In this document: in pieces, positions 24,188 through 32,800 of the stretch
Layout: each line of letters begins with the position of its first letter
Numbering within the stretch: position 1 is the stretch's first letter
NCBI GenBank assembly: GCA_001648575.1
Contig: LQXN01000064.1
Location: 1-64,000, forward strand
DNA: 64,000 bases
Direction: 5' to 3'
Source: Sutcliffiella horikoshii DSM 8719
GTDB lineage: Bacteria > Bacillota > Bacilli > Bacillales > Bacillaceae_I
Translations under genes and position numbers: made by a program
Notes under the pieces: generated by a model
The model's database searches: none
Told to the model about the DNA's origin: nothing
What the model saw: the letters and a program-made list of their open reading frames with translations, nothing else

Positions 24188-25144
24188 ATGAAAAAAACCA
24201 TGGTATCCTTGGTAACGGCAGCGGCCCTCGCAGGCACGTTTAGTTTAGGTGCGAATGCCTCTGCTGCAGAAGTAACCGTAAAAAAGGGCGACACGCTTTG
24301 GGACATCGCTAAAGCAAATAACATATCAGTTGAAGAAATCAAAGAATGGAATAGCCTATCAAGTGATATAATCCACCCGCAAGATCAATTGAAAGTGGCT
24401 TTATCCGAACGCTACCATATTGAAAAGGGAGATACGCTTTGGGGAATCTCTCAAAACTATGAGGGCGTAACTTATCAAAAACTCGCAGAATGGAACTCCA
24501 TTGCAAACCCTGATCTAATTTATGCAGGGGACGAGCTTATCATTTATGTAGATGGAAATCCTGTCCCTGTTGAAGTTCCAAAAAAGGAAGCCCCAGCTGA
24601 AGAGCCTGTAACAGAGGCACCAGCAGAGGAAGCCCCAGCTGAAGAGCCTGTAACAGAGGCACCAGCAGAGGAAGCTCCCGCTGAAGAGCCTGTAACAGAG
24701 GCACCAGCAGAGGAAGCCCCGGCTGAAGAGCCTGTAACAGAAGCACCGGCAGAGGAAGCTCCCGCTGAAGAGCCTGTAACAGAGGCACCAGCAGAGGAAA
24801 CTCCAGCTGAAGAACCTGCTCAAGAAGAAGAAACAGCAGCTGACCAGGAAGTGGCGCAAGAATTAACCATGACAGCGACTGCTTACACTGCAACTTGTGA
24901 AGGTTGCTCTGGTATTACTGCAACAGGTATCAATCTTCTTGAAAATCCAGATATGAAAGTAATCTCTGTGGATCCAGATGTTATCCCATTAGGATCTAAA
25001 GTTTGGGTTGAAGGTTATGGTGAAGCAATTGCTGGAGATACTGGAGGAGCTATCGTAGGTAACAAAATTGATATCTTCATTCCAGATTATGACGATGCTG
25101 TAAACTATGGTGTACAAGAAGTCCAAGTAAAAGTTTATAAGTAA
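24188..25144 (+). CDS. LysM-3D domain cell-wall protein (YocH-like)
   Basis: A 318-residue exported protein. A signal peptide (1-26, cleavage after ASA) is followed by two LysM domains (VKKGDTLWDIAKANNI; IEKGDTLWGISQNYEG), an acidic Pro/Glu/Ala repeat linker (about 134-218), and a C-terminal 3D domain (TATAYTATCEGCSGITATG...GDTGGAIVGNKIDIF) with the three Asp. The 3D domain resembles lytic transglycosylase MltA-type folds, so a peptidoglycan hydrolase role is likely. B. subtilis YocH is the closest relative I recall. ATG start behind TAGGAGGTA. Monocistronic. Confidence 0.92.
   Translation: MKKTMVSLVTAAALAGTFSLGANASAAEVTVKKGDTLWDIAKANNISVEEIKEWNSLSSDIIHPQDQLKVALSERYHIEKGDTLWGISQNYEGVTYQKLAEWNSIANPDLIYAGDELIIYVDGNPVPVEVPKKEAPAEEPVTEAPAEEAPAEEPVTEAPAEEAPAEEPVTEAPAEEAPAEEPVTEAPAEEAPAEEPVTEAPAEETPAEEPAQEEETAADQEVAQELTMTATAYTATCEGCSGITATGINLLENPDMKVISVDPDVIPLGSKVWVEGYGEAIAGDTGGAIVGNKIDIFIPDYDDAVNYGVQEVQVKVYK
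24587..24796 (+). repeat. Five in-frame copies of a 42-bp tandem repeat
   Basis: The unit encodes EAPAEEPVTEAPAE and occurs five times with only silent or single-base changes, followed by one altered partial unit. It makes the flexible linker between the LysM and 3D domains. Near identity of units suggests recent expansion, and copy number is likely to vary between strains. Confidence 0.95.
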
Positions 25145-25154
25145 TATACTGAGG

Positions 25155-25182
25155 CCACCCGATTTGATCGGGTGGTTTTTTT
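25155..25182 (+). terminator. Terminator of the LysM-3D gene
   Basis: CCACCCGAT / ATCGGGTGG with loop TTG, followed by TTTTTTT. Confidence 0.9.
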
Positions 25183-25317
25183 CGTATAAGTCATCAATCC
25201 CTGGAGATTGCGGAAAAAACTAGGAAAATCATTCGGAAAATTTAGCTTCCCTATTTTTAGTTTTTTCGTTAAAATATGAGAATATTTCCAACTATCAATT
25301 AGGGAGAAGTGAATTTT

Positions 25318-26118
25318 ATGATTAGAAGACTGTCAGAAAAGGACCACGAAATTTGTTTTAATTTTTTGGGTGAACAACCGGCCGAAAATTTGTTCATCAT
25401 AGGGGACGTTGAGGCTTATGGTTACGAAAAGGATTTTCAGAAGCTGTGGGGTGAATTTAACTCAGATGGTCAACTTATCGCCGTACTGCTTAAATATGAA
25501 GAAAATTATATTCCTTATGCTAAAGGAAACTTTGACGCTGAGGGGTTTGCTACCATCATGCTTGAAGACCCCAACTTCAATATGATGTCAGGATTGAAAG
25601 AAGTTACGGCTTTGATCGAACCTTTTGTCATACATCGGTTAAAAAGAAAAAGACAGACCTATTATGCAAAATGTTCGGTGCTTACAAAGGATTCATTAAC
25701 TTCAGTGGATACTTCGAATGTTTTACAGGCCACTCCGCAGGATGCTGAAAGGCTTATCGGGTTATTAAATTCCATTCCTGAGTTCAGCGACTCCAACATT
25801 ACAGTGGAAAGAAAGAGACGTGGACTTGAGGAAGGTGTCTCCCGCTCCTTTTTTGTAGAGGAAGATGGGCAAATGGTCTCTACTGCTTCCACTACTGCCG
25901 AAAACACGCTATCTGCCATGATAGTAGGTGTAGCAACCTTAGAGGATTACAAGAAGAAGGGGTATGCAACACAATGTATGATCAAACTTTGTGACCAGCT
26001 TCTTGGAGAGGGAAAAGAATTGTGCCTTTTCTATGATAACCCAAGTGCAGGAGTTATCTATAAGCGAATAGGCTTTCAAGATATCGGATTTTGGATGATG
26101 TATTCTTTTAGCTCATAA
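25318..26118 (+). CDS. GNAT-family acetyltransferase, two-domain
   Basis: A 266-residue protein. The C-terminal half is a GNAT domain: MIVGVATLEDYKKKGYATQCM for acetyl-CoA binding and NPSAGVIYKRIGFQDIG at the end. The N-terminal half is a related domain that starts IRRLSEKDHEICFNFL and lacks the signature loop. ATG 25318 follows AGGGAGAAG; GTG 25309 is less likely. Substrate unknown. Confidence 0.85.
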   Translation: MIRRLSEKDHEICFNFLGEQPAENLFIIGDVEAYGYEKDFQKLWGEFNSDGQLIAVLLKYEENYIPYAKGNFDAEGFATIMLEDPNFNMMSGLKEVTALIEPFVIHRLKRKRQTYYAKCSVLTKDSLTSVDTSNVLQATPQDAERLIGLLNSIPEFSDSNITVERKRRGLEEGVSRSFFVEEDGQMVSTASTTAENTLSAMIVGVATLEDYKKKGYATQCMIKLCDQLLGEGKELCLFYDNPSAGVIYKRIGFQDIGFWMMYSFSS

Positions 26119-26235
26119 TATATCGGACCAGTAAGCGGCATAACACTTGTAACTCACATTTAACATCAACGTTTTATCTAGTTGCTTTAGTGGAATAAGG
26201 TAATAGCAACTTATAAAATAAAACGAGGCGATAGA

Positions 26236-26976
26236 ATGAATCTGAAAGAGGAAGCACGCTACTGGAAAAAGCAGATAGATATCAGTAAAATTTGGGCACC
26301 GGGGCTGCTTATCCTCGCCGGTATTGGATTAATGATCACCGCCACTGTTTTATTTCTAGAACTGGCTGAAGATGTGTGGGAACAGGAGAAATTCACATTC
26401 GACTCTGTCATCATGGACTATTTACAATCCATTGAAAATGGTACTTTAACTAATGTGTTCAAGATAATAACGGAAACTGGTTCCGTGTGGTGGATAACGG
26501 CTGCCAGCTGTTTTACGGTGTTATTCCTGTGGCTGAAAAAGTGGGATGTGCTTGGAGTTCTTTTTTTCACTTTGGCCATTGCTGGGGGTGGTATTTTCAT
26601 CTTTGTATTGAAATACTTCTTTCAGCGGGAGCGGCCGTCTTTGGCTCCGGAATATGATGGGAGTGGCTATAGCTTTCCAAGCGGGCATGCCTTGGGGAGT
26701 TTTATCTTGTATGGATTTATCATTTATCTAATCGCAAGAGAGAAACGCTTTTTAAAATGGAGGCTGTTCACAGTCAGTCTGCTGGCCTTACTAATCATCA
26801 GCGTGGGACTAAGCAGGGTTTACCTCCAAGTGCATTTTCCAAGTGACATATTGGCTGGCTATGCGGTCGGGTCGATATGGCTGATATGCTGTATATTTTC
26901 GATGGAAATGATGAAAGTATATCGGGATAAGGACAAGCGTGCGTATCTTTCAGACCTTATCCATCATAGGAAATAA
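26236..26976 (+). CDS. PAP2-family membrane phosphatase
   Basis: A 246-residue membrane protein with about six helices. The three phosphatase motifs are present: KYFFQRERPSL, YSFPSGHALGS (catalytic His) and SRVYLQVHFPSDILAG (nucleophile His). Likely substrates are undecaprenyl pyrophosphate or phosphatidate-type lipids at the outer face. ATG start behind CGAGGCGAT. Shares a bidirectional terminator with the next, convergent gene. Confidence 0.92.
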   Translation: MNLKEEARYWKKQIDISKIWAPGLLILAGIGLMITATVLFLELAEDVWEQEKFTFDSVIMDYLQSIENGTLTNVFKIITETGSVWWITAASCFTVLFLWLKKWDVLGVLFFTLAIAGGGIFIFVLKYFFQRERPSLAPEYDGSGYSFPSGHALGSFILYGFIIYLIAREKRFLKWRLFTVSLLALLIISVGLSRVYLQVHFPSDILAGYAVGSIWLICCIFSMEMMKVYRDKDKRAYLSDLIHHRK

Positions 26977-27007
26977 AATAAGAACGGTCCCAATGGGCCG
27001 TTCTATT
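26977..27007. terminator. Bidirectional terminator
   Basis: AGAACGG and CCGTTCT arms around TCCCAATGGG, with A and T runs on the sides. It serves the PAP2 gene and the convergent lipoprotein gene, whose stop it overlaps. Confidence 0.8.
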
Positions 27008-27602
27008 TCATTTGATCCACAACTTCCTCGTTGAATCTATCTCTAACTTCTTCCACGTCGGTTGTATCATACTCATCGTGCAATACGAGTAGGAGCTTCT
27101 CCATCACCATTGTTTGTTTATATAAGTCTCTATCATGCTCATGATTTAATTCTTTCATTGTCAAACCAAGTGCTTCAGCGTACGCTTTTTGCTGAGGAAA
27201 CTCACTTTGATCTGGCCCTTCTTCAATCCAAGCATCTAGTTCCTCTTCTGTAACACTAATATGGTATTTGTTTTCTGCTAAATTCATAAATGCTTCATAA
27301 TGCTTGAGGTTATACTCTGCTTTCTCAAGCGCTTCCTCTTTGGTCAGGTCTCTTTTATTCATAAGTCTTTCATCACCGACTGCGCGGACCACCCATTTCT
27401 CCAAAAGTGAATCGTCAATGTTCATCTTTTTCACGCGATCTACGATGTGTTCCATTATGAATTTGTATTCTTCGTAGGAAAGCTCCGTTCCCGCAAATAA
27501 TCCATCCAAGGGTCCAGGCTCATTTGTCTCTTTTTGTTCTGCGCAAGCTGTTAACATTATGAGGGAACAGACGATAAAAGAGATAACTATTTGTTTTTTC
27601 AT
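27003..27602 (-). CDS. Lipoprotein, helical, possible SurA/PrsA-like N-domain
   Basis: A 199-residue protein with a lipoprotein signal (IMLTAC, Cys at about residue 20). The mature part is helical and acidic (EEALEKAEYNLKHYEAFMN...ISVTEEELDAWIEEG), a pattern also seen in SurA/trigger-factor-like chaperone helices. No peptidyl-prolyl isomerase domain is present. ATG start behind AGGTGAG. Function inferred weakly. Confidence 0.65.
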   Translation of the reverse strand: MKKQIVISFIVCSLIMLTACAEQKETNEPGPLDGLFAGTELSYEEYKFIMEHIVDRVKKMNIDDSLLEKWVVRAVGDERLMNKRDLTKEEALEKAEYNLKHYEAFMNLAENKYHISVTEEELDAWIEEGPDQSEFPQQKAYAEALGLTMKELNHEHDRDLYKQTMVMEKLLLVLHDEYDTTDVEEVRDRFNEEVVDQMK

Positions 27603-27701
27603 GATTTCTCACCTATTGCTTTTTCTTTTTATCCTACCAATAAACAAGGTAGAGGGTCAAAGCTTATGGTAGGTAGGCATGACATATTGGGAGTGAGGAC
27701 T

Positions 27702-28268
27702 TTGTTGAAATTTATCTCTGGATTTATGATTGTTTCTATAATTGGTGTCATAGGATATCATTTTTATGATTATGTGGATGGGGGATCCCTATTTTCCTCG
27801 ACCACACTTGCAAGTGTTCAGGAAATAGATCATCAAGAGTATGAAGAAGATATTATATATCAGGAAAACAGGGAAAAGACTACATTAGAAGTATTATCTG
27901 TACAGCATAAATATTTGAACAATGTGACCGGTTGGGGAGGAGCTGACACTGTAAATCTCCGCAATTTGAAAACGTCCGATGAATGGAAAGAGTTGAAATC
28001 TGCAGTGAACTGGCTGAAAGCGGAAGGGTTTGGCCCTTCCAAAGTGTGGAATGACATGGAAAATGCAAATGGCCTCATCACCCTAGTGGAAAGAAAGGAT
28101 GACAGAACGGCACTCAAATACTTACATCGTATCTTTCATGACTTGGATGTATCACTTAATGAAATCACTGAAGAGCAAGGGGAAACAAACATCTGGGGCG
28201 TAACCCATGCATTAGGCAATAATCGTGAGATCAGAAGAGTCAATAACTACCTGAAACAAAACTTTTAG
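27702..28268 (+). CDS. Membrane-anchored protein of unknown function
   Basis: A 188-residue protein with one N-terminal helix (FISGFMIVSIIGVIGYHF) and a polar extracytoplasmic domain containing VTGWGGADTVNLRNLKTSDEW and LHRIFHDLDV. TTG 27702 is preceded by GGGAGTGAGG; ATG 27666 is an alternative without a clear ribosome site. It is transcribed divergently from the lipoprotein gene. The IS1182 copy is inserted 25 bp after its stop and may have removed its terminator. Family not recognised. Confidence 0.6.
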   Translation: MLKFISGFMIVSIIGVIGYHFYDYVDGGSLFSSTTLASVQEIDHQEYEEDIIYQENREKTTLEVLSVQHKYLNNVTGWGGADTVNLRNLKTSDEWKELKSAVNWLKAEGFGPSKVWNDMENANGLITLVERKDDRTALKYLHRIFHDLDVSLNEITEEQGETNIWGVTHALGNNREIRRVNNYLKQNF

Positions 28269-28293
28269 GTGATAATGCAAAAAATTCAATTAA

Positions 28294-29861
28294 TTGAATG
28301 AATTTCATAAATAAGAGCCTTACAGGCTCAGGGCTTCTGGACAACAAAAAAAGGAGTACCTCCCCAACTTGTCGAAAAGAGTAGTTACCACAACAACTCT
28401 ACAGACTAAAGACTGGAGGAAGACTCCCTATGACTATTATACGACAAGGAAGCCTTTTCGGGATACAAGAATTGTATGATTTACAACCTACCCAACGATT
28501 CGAAGCTATTTTTTCTACTTTTAATATGGACCAGATCTTCGCTGTGGTAACGAAGAAGTCCCGTTTTGGTAGACCAGTTGAACTAAATTACGCTGCAATG
28601 GTGTACTCATTAGTGGCTAGGATCATTGAACGTATTCCATTTATTAAAGACTTGGTTCGTAGATTAAAGTATGACATGATCTTTCGTCTAGATTGTGGTT
28701 TTTTGGTATCCGATTCGGTACCTTCTGAAGCTGCTTTTTCTAGAATGATTACTATAATTAGTGAATCCAACGTTCTTGAAAGTGTTCAAGATGCTCTACT
28801 GATACGAGCGATCAATGAAGGATATATCAACGATGATACAGTGGCTACAGATGCTTGCCATTTTGAATCACGTGATCAAGCACCTCCAAAGGAAGAAAAG
28901 CCTGAGACTGAACCTAAAAAACGAGGTCGCAAAACAAAAGCAGCACGGGAACAGTGGCTCATTGAACAAGCAGAGCTTGAGGCGAACCTACCTCTATTCG
29001 AAAAGAAAATTGAAGCACAACTTGATGTTCCTTTGGAACAACTGCGGGTTGAAATTCCGCAAGAGCCCCGTTGGGGCGTGAAAAAGAATAGTGAAGGAAA
29101 AAACGTTTTCTGGTATGGATATAAAGCGCATTTAGCTGTTGGTGCTAAAAGCCAATATATTCTTCAATCCATTCTTTCTTCCGGAAATCTTAATGATGGA
29201 AAGGCAGCGATTCCTTTATTAAAAGGGATTCAAGAACGATTACCTATCTCTACTATTCGTTATCACACCATGGATGCAGGGTATGACTTTGAACCGATTT
29301 ATAAGCAGATTCATCAGATAGGGCATCAAGCTGTTATTCCTTATAATAGGCGAAATGAGCCTGAATTAATTGGCTTTGATAAACACTTCGCACCCACATG
29401 TGTGCGGGAGCATTCTTATCGATATGATAGCTTTGATCGAAAGTATGAAACCCTTAAATATTCGAGGCCTAAGGAATGTCAAACCTGTCCTCTAGCTAAT
29501 GATGAGCTTTGCCAAAAAGTATTTAAAGTAAGGATAACCACAGACCTTAGAAAATACACCGCACCTGCGCGTGGGTCGAAGACCTGGAAGAACATCTTTA
29601 AACGGCGAACTGCAGTGGAACGGGTTAATGCATACCTAAAAGAATTTTATCAGCTAAACAATGTTCGTTATCGCACCGGAAAGCGTGCCAAAGTTCATTT
29701 TGATCTCGTAACGTTAGTTTATAACGCTACAAAATTAGCGGCCGATCGTATTAATGCCTTATTAAATAGCCAGCAAGCTGTATAAAACCAAAAAAGTATA
29801 AGGAATCATAATTCTGTATGTCTATGATTTTTTTAAAAGAGCAATTATGAAATTGATTCGG
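28294..29861 (+). mobile_element. Intact IS1182-family insertion sequence
   Basis: A 1568-bp element. Terminal inverted repeats are imperfect: left TTGAATGAATTTCATAAA, right (inverted) CCGAATCAATTTCATAAT. It is flanked by TTAA on both sides (28290-28293 and 29862-29865), a 4-bp target duplication. It carries one intact transposase gene. A second copy (window start, frameshifted) and a decayed third (9300-9640) are present. Confidence 0.92.
28430..29785 (+). CDS. IS1182-family transposase
   Basis: A 451-residue DDE transposase. The N-terminal IS5/IS1182-type domain contains FVEL-like RPVELNYAAMVYSLVARII and DCGFLVSDSVPSEAAFSRM. The catalytic Asp/Glu residues lie in VATDACHFES, HTMDAGYDFEPIY and RRTAVERVNAYLKEF. 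A central Lys/Arg-rich segment (PKKRGRKTKAAREQW) interrupts the core. ATG start behind CTGGAGGAAG. The reading frame is complete. Confidence 0.95.
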   Translation: MTIIRQGSLFGIQELYDLQPTQRFEAIFSTFNMDQIFAVVTKKSRFGRPVELNYAAMVYSLVARIIERIPFIKDLVRRLKYDMIFRLDCGFLVSDSVPSEAAFSRMITIISESNVLESVQDALLIRAINEGYINDDTVATDACHFESRDQAPPKEEKPETEPKKRGRKTKAAREQWLIEQAELEANLPLFEKKIEAQLDVPLEQLRVEIPQEPRWGVKKNSEGKNVFWYGYKAHLAVGAKSQYILQSILSSGNLNDGKAAIPLLKGIQERLPISTIRYHTMDAGYDFEPIYKQIHQIGHQAVIPYNRRNEPELIGFDKHFAPTCVREHSYRYDSFDRKYETLKYSRPKECQTCPLANDELCQKVFKVRITTDLRKYTAPARGSKTWKNIFKRRTAVERVNAYLKEFYQLNNVRYRTGKRAKVHFDLVTLVYNATKLAADRINALLNSQQAV

Positions 29862-29933
29862 TTAACAAAAAAATACAAATTTTGTTTATTTCATTCTCTT
29901 TAACATATTTTTCTTTAATTAAAAAATAAAAAA

Positions 29934-29970
29934 GAACTTGGCAAGAAAGTTTTTGCTTCTCGCCAAATTC
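29934..29970. terminator. Hairpin terminator beyond the IS
   Basis: AACTTGGCAAGAA pairs with TTCTCGCCAAATT around a T-rich loop, with A/T runs on both sides. It lies between the IS and the DHFR remnant. It may be the displaced terminator of the 27.7 kb gene, now separated from it by the IS. Confidence 0.6.
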
Positions 29971-30122
29971 AGAAAATATAAATTAGAAATATATAATCAA
30001 TCTTCAACAGCCAATGGCTATTAATAGTTAGTTCAACCTTTGTTTTACCATCATTTATGATACGGTTCACTCCAATTAATCATAAACACCCTTTATATGA
30101 ATTACCAATATATCTCTTGAAC

Positions 30123-30616
30123 TTACCCTCCACTATCTGGACCTAAAATGAAAAGTGAGCGCCAATTCTTGTTCCCGGATGGCGCCCTCCCTTTTTCAAC
30201 AGATACTTCTTTCCACTCATCGATATTAACTTCAGGAAAAAATGTATCTCCTTCGAATTCATGATGAATTTTTGTAATGTACATTTTCTCAACATAAGGC
30301 AAGAACATATTATAAATCTGTTCTCCCCCGAAAATGAAAATCTCTTCTTCATTTTCACATAACATAAAAACATCTTCGATTGAATGGACAATTTCACAAC
30401 CATCAAAGTTAAAATCCTTATCTCTGGTTAGAATAATATTCCTTCTTTCAGGTAAAGCCCTTCCGATGACTCGAGGTTCTTTCTACCAAGTATGATTGGA
30501 TACCCCTTTGTAGTATTTTTAACATACTCCCAATCTTTCGGGATTCTCCAGGGGATGTCATTCTCTTTTCCAATTACTCTATTTTTATCCATTGCAACAA
30601 TTAAAGAAACTTTCAT
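30123..30616 (-). pseudogene. Dihydrofolate reductase, frameshifted and with altered C-terminus
   Basis: DHFR reduces dihydrofolate to tetrahydrofolate. The N-terminal part reads KVSLIVAMDKNRVIGKENDIPWRIPKDW with the substrate-binding region intact. After GRKN the frame breaks; one frame over, the expected VIGRALPERRNIILTRDKDF follows. A one-base deletion near 30475 explains this. The rest (EEIFIFGGEQIYNMFLPYVEKMYITKIH) is in frame with the downstream stop. The last ~20 codons do not resemble DHFR: they are read from the dispersed GCGC repeat at 30153-30191, so the native 3' end has been replaced. Confidence 0.85.
30153..30191 (-). repeat. Dispersed GCGC repeat, copy R0, inside the DHFR 3' end
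   Basis: On the minus strand it reads GGAGGGCGCCATCCGGG, then AACAAGAATTGGCGCTCAC. It aligns with R1 (AAGGGCGCTATCCTGTAAC then AATAAGGGATCAGCGCTCA). It forms the last codons of the DHFR frame. Confidence 0.65.
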
Positions 30617-30696
30617 ATATAACACAGCCTTTTTTTGACTATATTTTTTATTTCAATTGAAATTCCTTGTAAAACTAAACTCCATGCTTGCACAAA

Positions 30697-30745
30697 AAGC
30701 AACTGCCCTTATTGAGCAATCGCTCCCAGATAGTTGAATATACAA
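30697..30745 (-). repeat. Dispersed GCGC repeat, copy R6
   Basis: On the minus strand it contains CTGGGAGCGATTGCTCAAT followed by AAGGGCAGTTGC. The GGAGCGATTGCT arm is shared with R4. It lies between the DHFR remnant and the next small gene. Confidence 0.6.
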
Positions 30746-30814
30746 TAGTTTAGTTTTTGGTGATTATATTTTTACCATTTATCATTTCAATGATATAAAA
30801 GTTAATAAAGGTGA

Positions 30815-31075
30815 TTACTGGAATGAAAAAACAAATACAAGAATACCTAAACTTGAGAAAAGTCCTTCTAATTGTTTAACATTAAATATTTGGTAAAAAA
30901 CAAATGTAGCGATTGATAAAAGAAGCGTATTAATCAAAAATCCTGCTAATACTCCTAACCTTTTATTGGCTTTTTGTGAGGATGTCCAAATGGAAAATGA
31001 AGTAGATACTAAATAGAAAATATTAAAGTAAGATATACCGCAATATCCACAAAAATCCCGCTTATTTACGTTCAC
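30815..31075 (-). CDS. Small membrane protein of unknown function
   Basis: Up to 86 residues with two or three hydrophobic helices (ISYFNIFYLVSTSFSIW; LGVLAGFLINTLLLSIATFVFY; LFSSLGILVFVF). GTG 31075 is the only upstream start and its ribosome site is weak (AAAGAG), so it may be a remnant. It is a single unit between repeats R6 and R7. Not recognised. Confidence 0.4.
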   Translation of the reverse strand: MNVNKRDFCGYCGISYFNIFYLVSTSFSIWTSSQKANKRLGVLAGFLINTLLLSIATFVFYQIFNVKQLEGLFSSLGILVFVFSFQ

Positions 31076-31100
31076 TCTTTATGAGAAGAGATAAGCTTTG

Positions 31101-31131
31101 CTACAATCGCTCCATTCGATCGAAGAAATCA
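31101..31131 (-). repeat. Dispersed GCGC repeat, copy R7
   Basis: On the minus strand it reads CGATCGAATGGAGCGATTG then TAGCAAAGC. It shares the GGAGCGATTG arm with R4, R6 and R12. Weaker match than R1 or R3. Confidence 0.45.
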
Positions 31132-31283
31132 CTTATTCAAACACCAGTTCCGATACCAAAAAAAGGAGGATAGTCACTACAATAATTAAACCTTACAGTA
31201 TTGTTCCACCTTCAAAAGATAAACAAGAACAATGGGTATCCCCCATAGTTAGCTCAAAAAATGAACTGATGCTCTCCGTTAGT

Positions 31284-31544
31284 TCATTCTTGAGTATAAT
31301 GTTTTACCATTTCCCACGATGATTCCGCATCATCTACTTTTCTCCAAACCTGTCCATTAGTAGTGTCGTATAAATAAAGCCATCCTTCATTTACGATTAA
31401 TTCATATTGACTATTAATTGACTGGTCAACTAATATTGAACTCGGAAAATGAGGTTGTGATTTAGTAATGGCATTGGAAACAAGCCAAGCAGCAATCATC
31501 AAAAAAACACCCAGTAAAATTATCGAAGTTGACAAACTCTTCAT
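31284..31544 (-). CDS. Small membrane-anchored protein of unknown function
   Basis: An 86-residue protein with one N-terminal helix (STSIILLGVFLMIAAWLVSN) and a short outer domain with a C-terminal motif YELIVNEGWLYLYDTTNGQVWRK. That motif resembles short 'W-x-Y-D-T-x-T-G-x-x-W' segments of small bacterial proteins. ATG 31544 follows GGGGGATTT; the frame open from 31601 lacks a ribosome site. Single-gene unit. Confidence 0.6.
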   Translation of the reverse strand: MKSLSTSIILLGVFLMIAAWLVSNAITKSQPHFPSSILVDQSINSQYELIVNEGWLYLYDTTNGQVWRKVDDAESSWEMVKHYTQE

Positions 31545-31700
31545 ATAAATCCCCCAATTGAATGATTTAATTTTTTTAGGAAACTGAAGGCAATAATGCA
31601 TTAATAAATAGACAAACTGTTAAAGGAATGCCGCCCTATAATGTAATAGCTGCAAAGTATACATTAAAATTAGATTTTTCTAATATCCCATATTCAATTT

Positions 31701-32636
31701 TCACGTAAAAAAATTCACTTTCTTTTTAATAAGTACTTTAAAAAAGTCATTATCATTAATTATGTTTTCCAGTCTTTTATAACCACACCACTTGTTAAAG
31801 TACCATTCGTATAAAAGTAACCATCTTTCACTTCTCAAATTATAGTGAGTGAGATCATCAAGTAAACTTTCTAACGTTGTTCTAATTCTTTTAGAAGTAG
31901 ATTTATTAAGGCTATATGTATAGCTTATTAACATTATTATTAATAAATCATCTTGAGATTTTTTGATTAGATCGTTTATTTCTAGAGCAGAAAATTTCAC
32001 TTCAAGAATACTCAATATCCAAAATATCCATTGTGCCTCGTTATCTAGTCCATCTTCAATACTTACATGTAAATTTATTTTTAATTCTTCTAAGAGATTT
32101 TCACTTACTAAACTCTTATGATTTATTATTAATTTAATTATAAATTGTGCCAGAGAAGGTGCTATCAACAGATGACCAATAAGAAAAGGCTCTATTTCAG
32201 TCCAAACACTGGATAAATCTTGTTTTTCCAAGTAACTCTTCAAGGGCTTGGCAATGCTGTAAAGAGTCCAACTGTTTAATCTCTTGAAATCTTCAAGGGA
32301 CAAAGTCTTTAGATTAATATTTTTAGTTAAATCCCACAACTTGGTCGCTTTTGTATTCCAACATAAATATAATGTTTCAGTACCTGAAAGAAGCTCCAGT
32401 GAAGATAGATCTTCTACCCTCATTTCGTAAACATAAAGTGTTTTGGGCCTTACAGATCGAAGAATTAAATCAAATTCTTCTTGATTTACACTGAACAACC
32501 ATAACTTTTCAATACCAGACAAATCCTTCAGTCGTTCAAGATTTTTGGTTTTTCCTTGTATAGCAATCTCTCTTGGAACCTCCTCAAATTGATTTAGATC
32601 TTTAATAAACTCTGGTTGTTCTCCAATAGGAAACAT
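31701..32636 (-). CDS. LRR-like protein with RT-associated-type C-terminal region
   Basis: A 311-residue protein with two unlike parts. Residues about 25-120 have leucine-rich-repeat spacing (LERLKDLSGIEKLWLF; LSSLELLSGTETLYLCW; LKTLSLEDFKRL). Residues about 125-311 are helical and end in SERWLLLYEWYFNKWCGY then FFKVLIKKKVNFF. From memory, this type of ending occurs at the C-terminus of some defence-associated reverse transcriptases. No reverse-transcriptase core (YxDD) is present. It may be a recombinant of two genes, or an unknown family. ATG start; AGGGGGAAGAG-like site upstream. Confidence 0.5.
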   Translation of the reverse strand: MFPIGEQPEFIKDLNQFEEVPREIAIQGKTKNLERLKDLSGIEKLWLFSVNQEEFDLILRSVRPKTLYVYEMRVEDLSSLELLSGTETLYLCWNTKATKLWDLTKNINLKTLSLEDFKRLNSWTLYSIAKPLKSYLEKQDLSSVWTEIEPFLIGHLLIAPSLAQFIIKLIINHKSLVSENLLEELKINLHVSIEDGLDNEAQWIFWILSILEVKFSALEINDLIKKSQDDLLIIMLISYTYSLNKSTSKRIRTTLESLLDDLTHYNLRSERWLLLYEWYFNKWCGYKRLENIINDNDFFKVLIKKKVNFFT

Positions 32637-32747
32637 TACTCTTCCCCCAGTAAATTAGATTCGTATCGATTATAATCCTATCTTTTGTTTATGTATAACT
32701 ATTTTCAATAAATATTTTTTCCTTTATAAAATCCTCTTGCTTCTTCA

Positions 32748-32800
32748 ACTAATCGGCTCTAAAATACAAAAACAGCACTCCTAGATTGCTTAATATCAAT
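32748..32800 (-). repeat. Dispersed GCGC repeat, copy R9 (diverged)
   Basis: On the minus strand it contains GCAATCTAGGAGTGCTG and TTAGAGCCGATTAG. Pieces match R2 (AATCTAGGAGCGG; AATCGGCTCT) in changed order. Low individual confidence. Confidence 0.4.

Noticed and set aside
24515-24893. Two long minus-strand ORFs (Leu/Phe/Cys-rich) opposite the LysM-3D gene
   Set aside because: They are antisense readings of the EAPAEEPVTE repeat, without ribosome sites.
480-28293. Composite transposon bounded by the two IS1182 copies
   Set aside because: The right copy has its own TTAA target duplication, and the segment includes ordinary chromosomal genes such as splAB.
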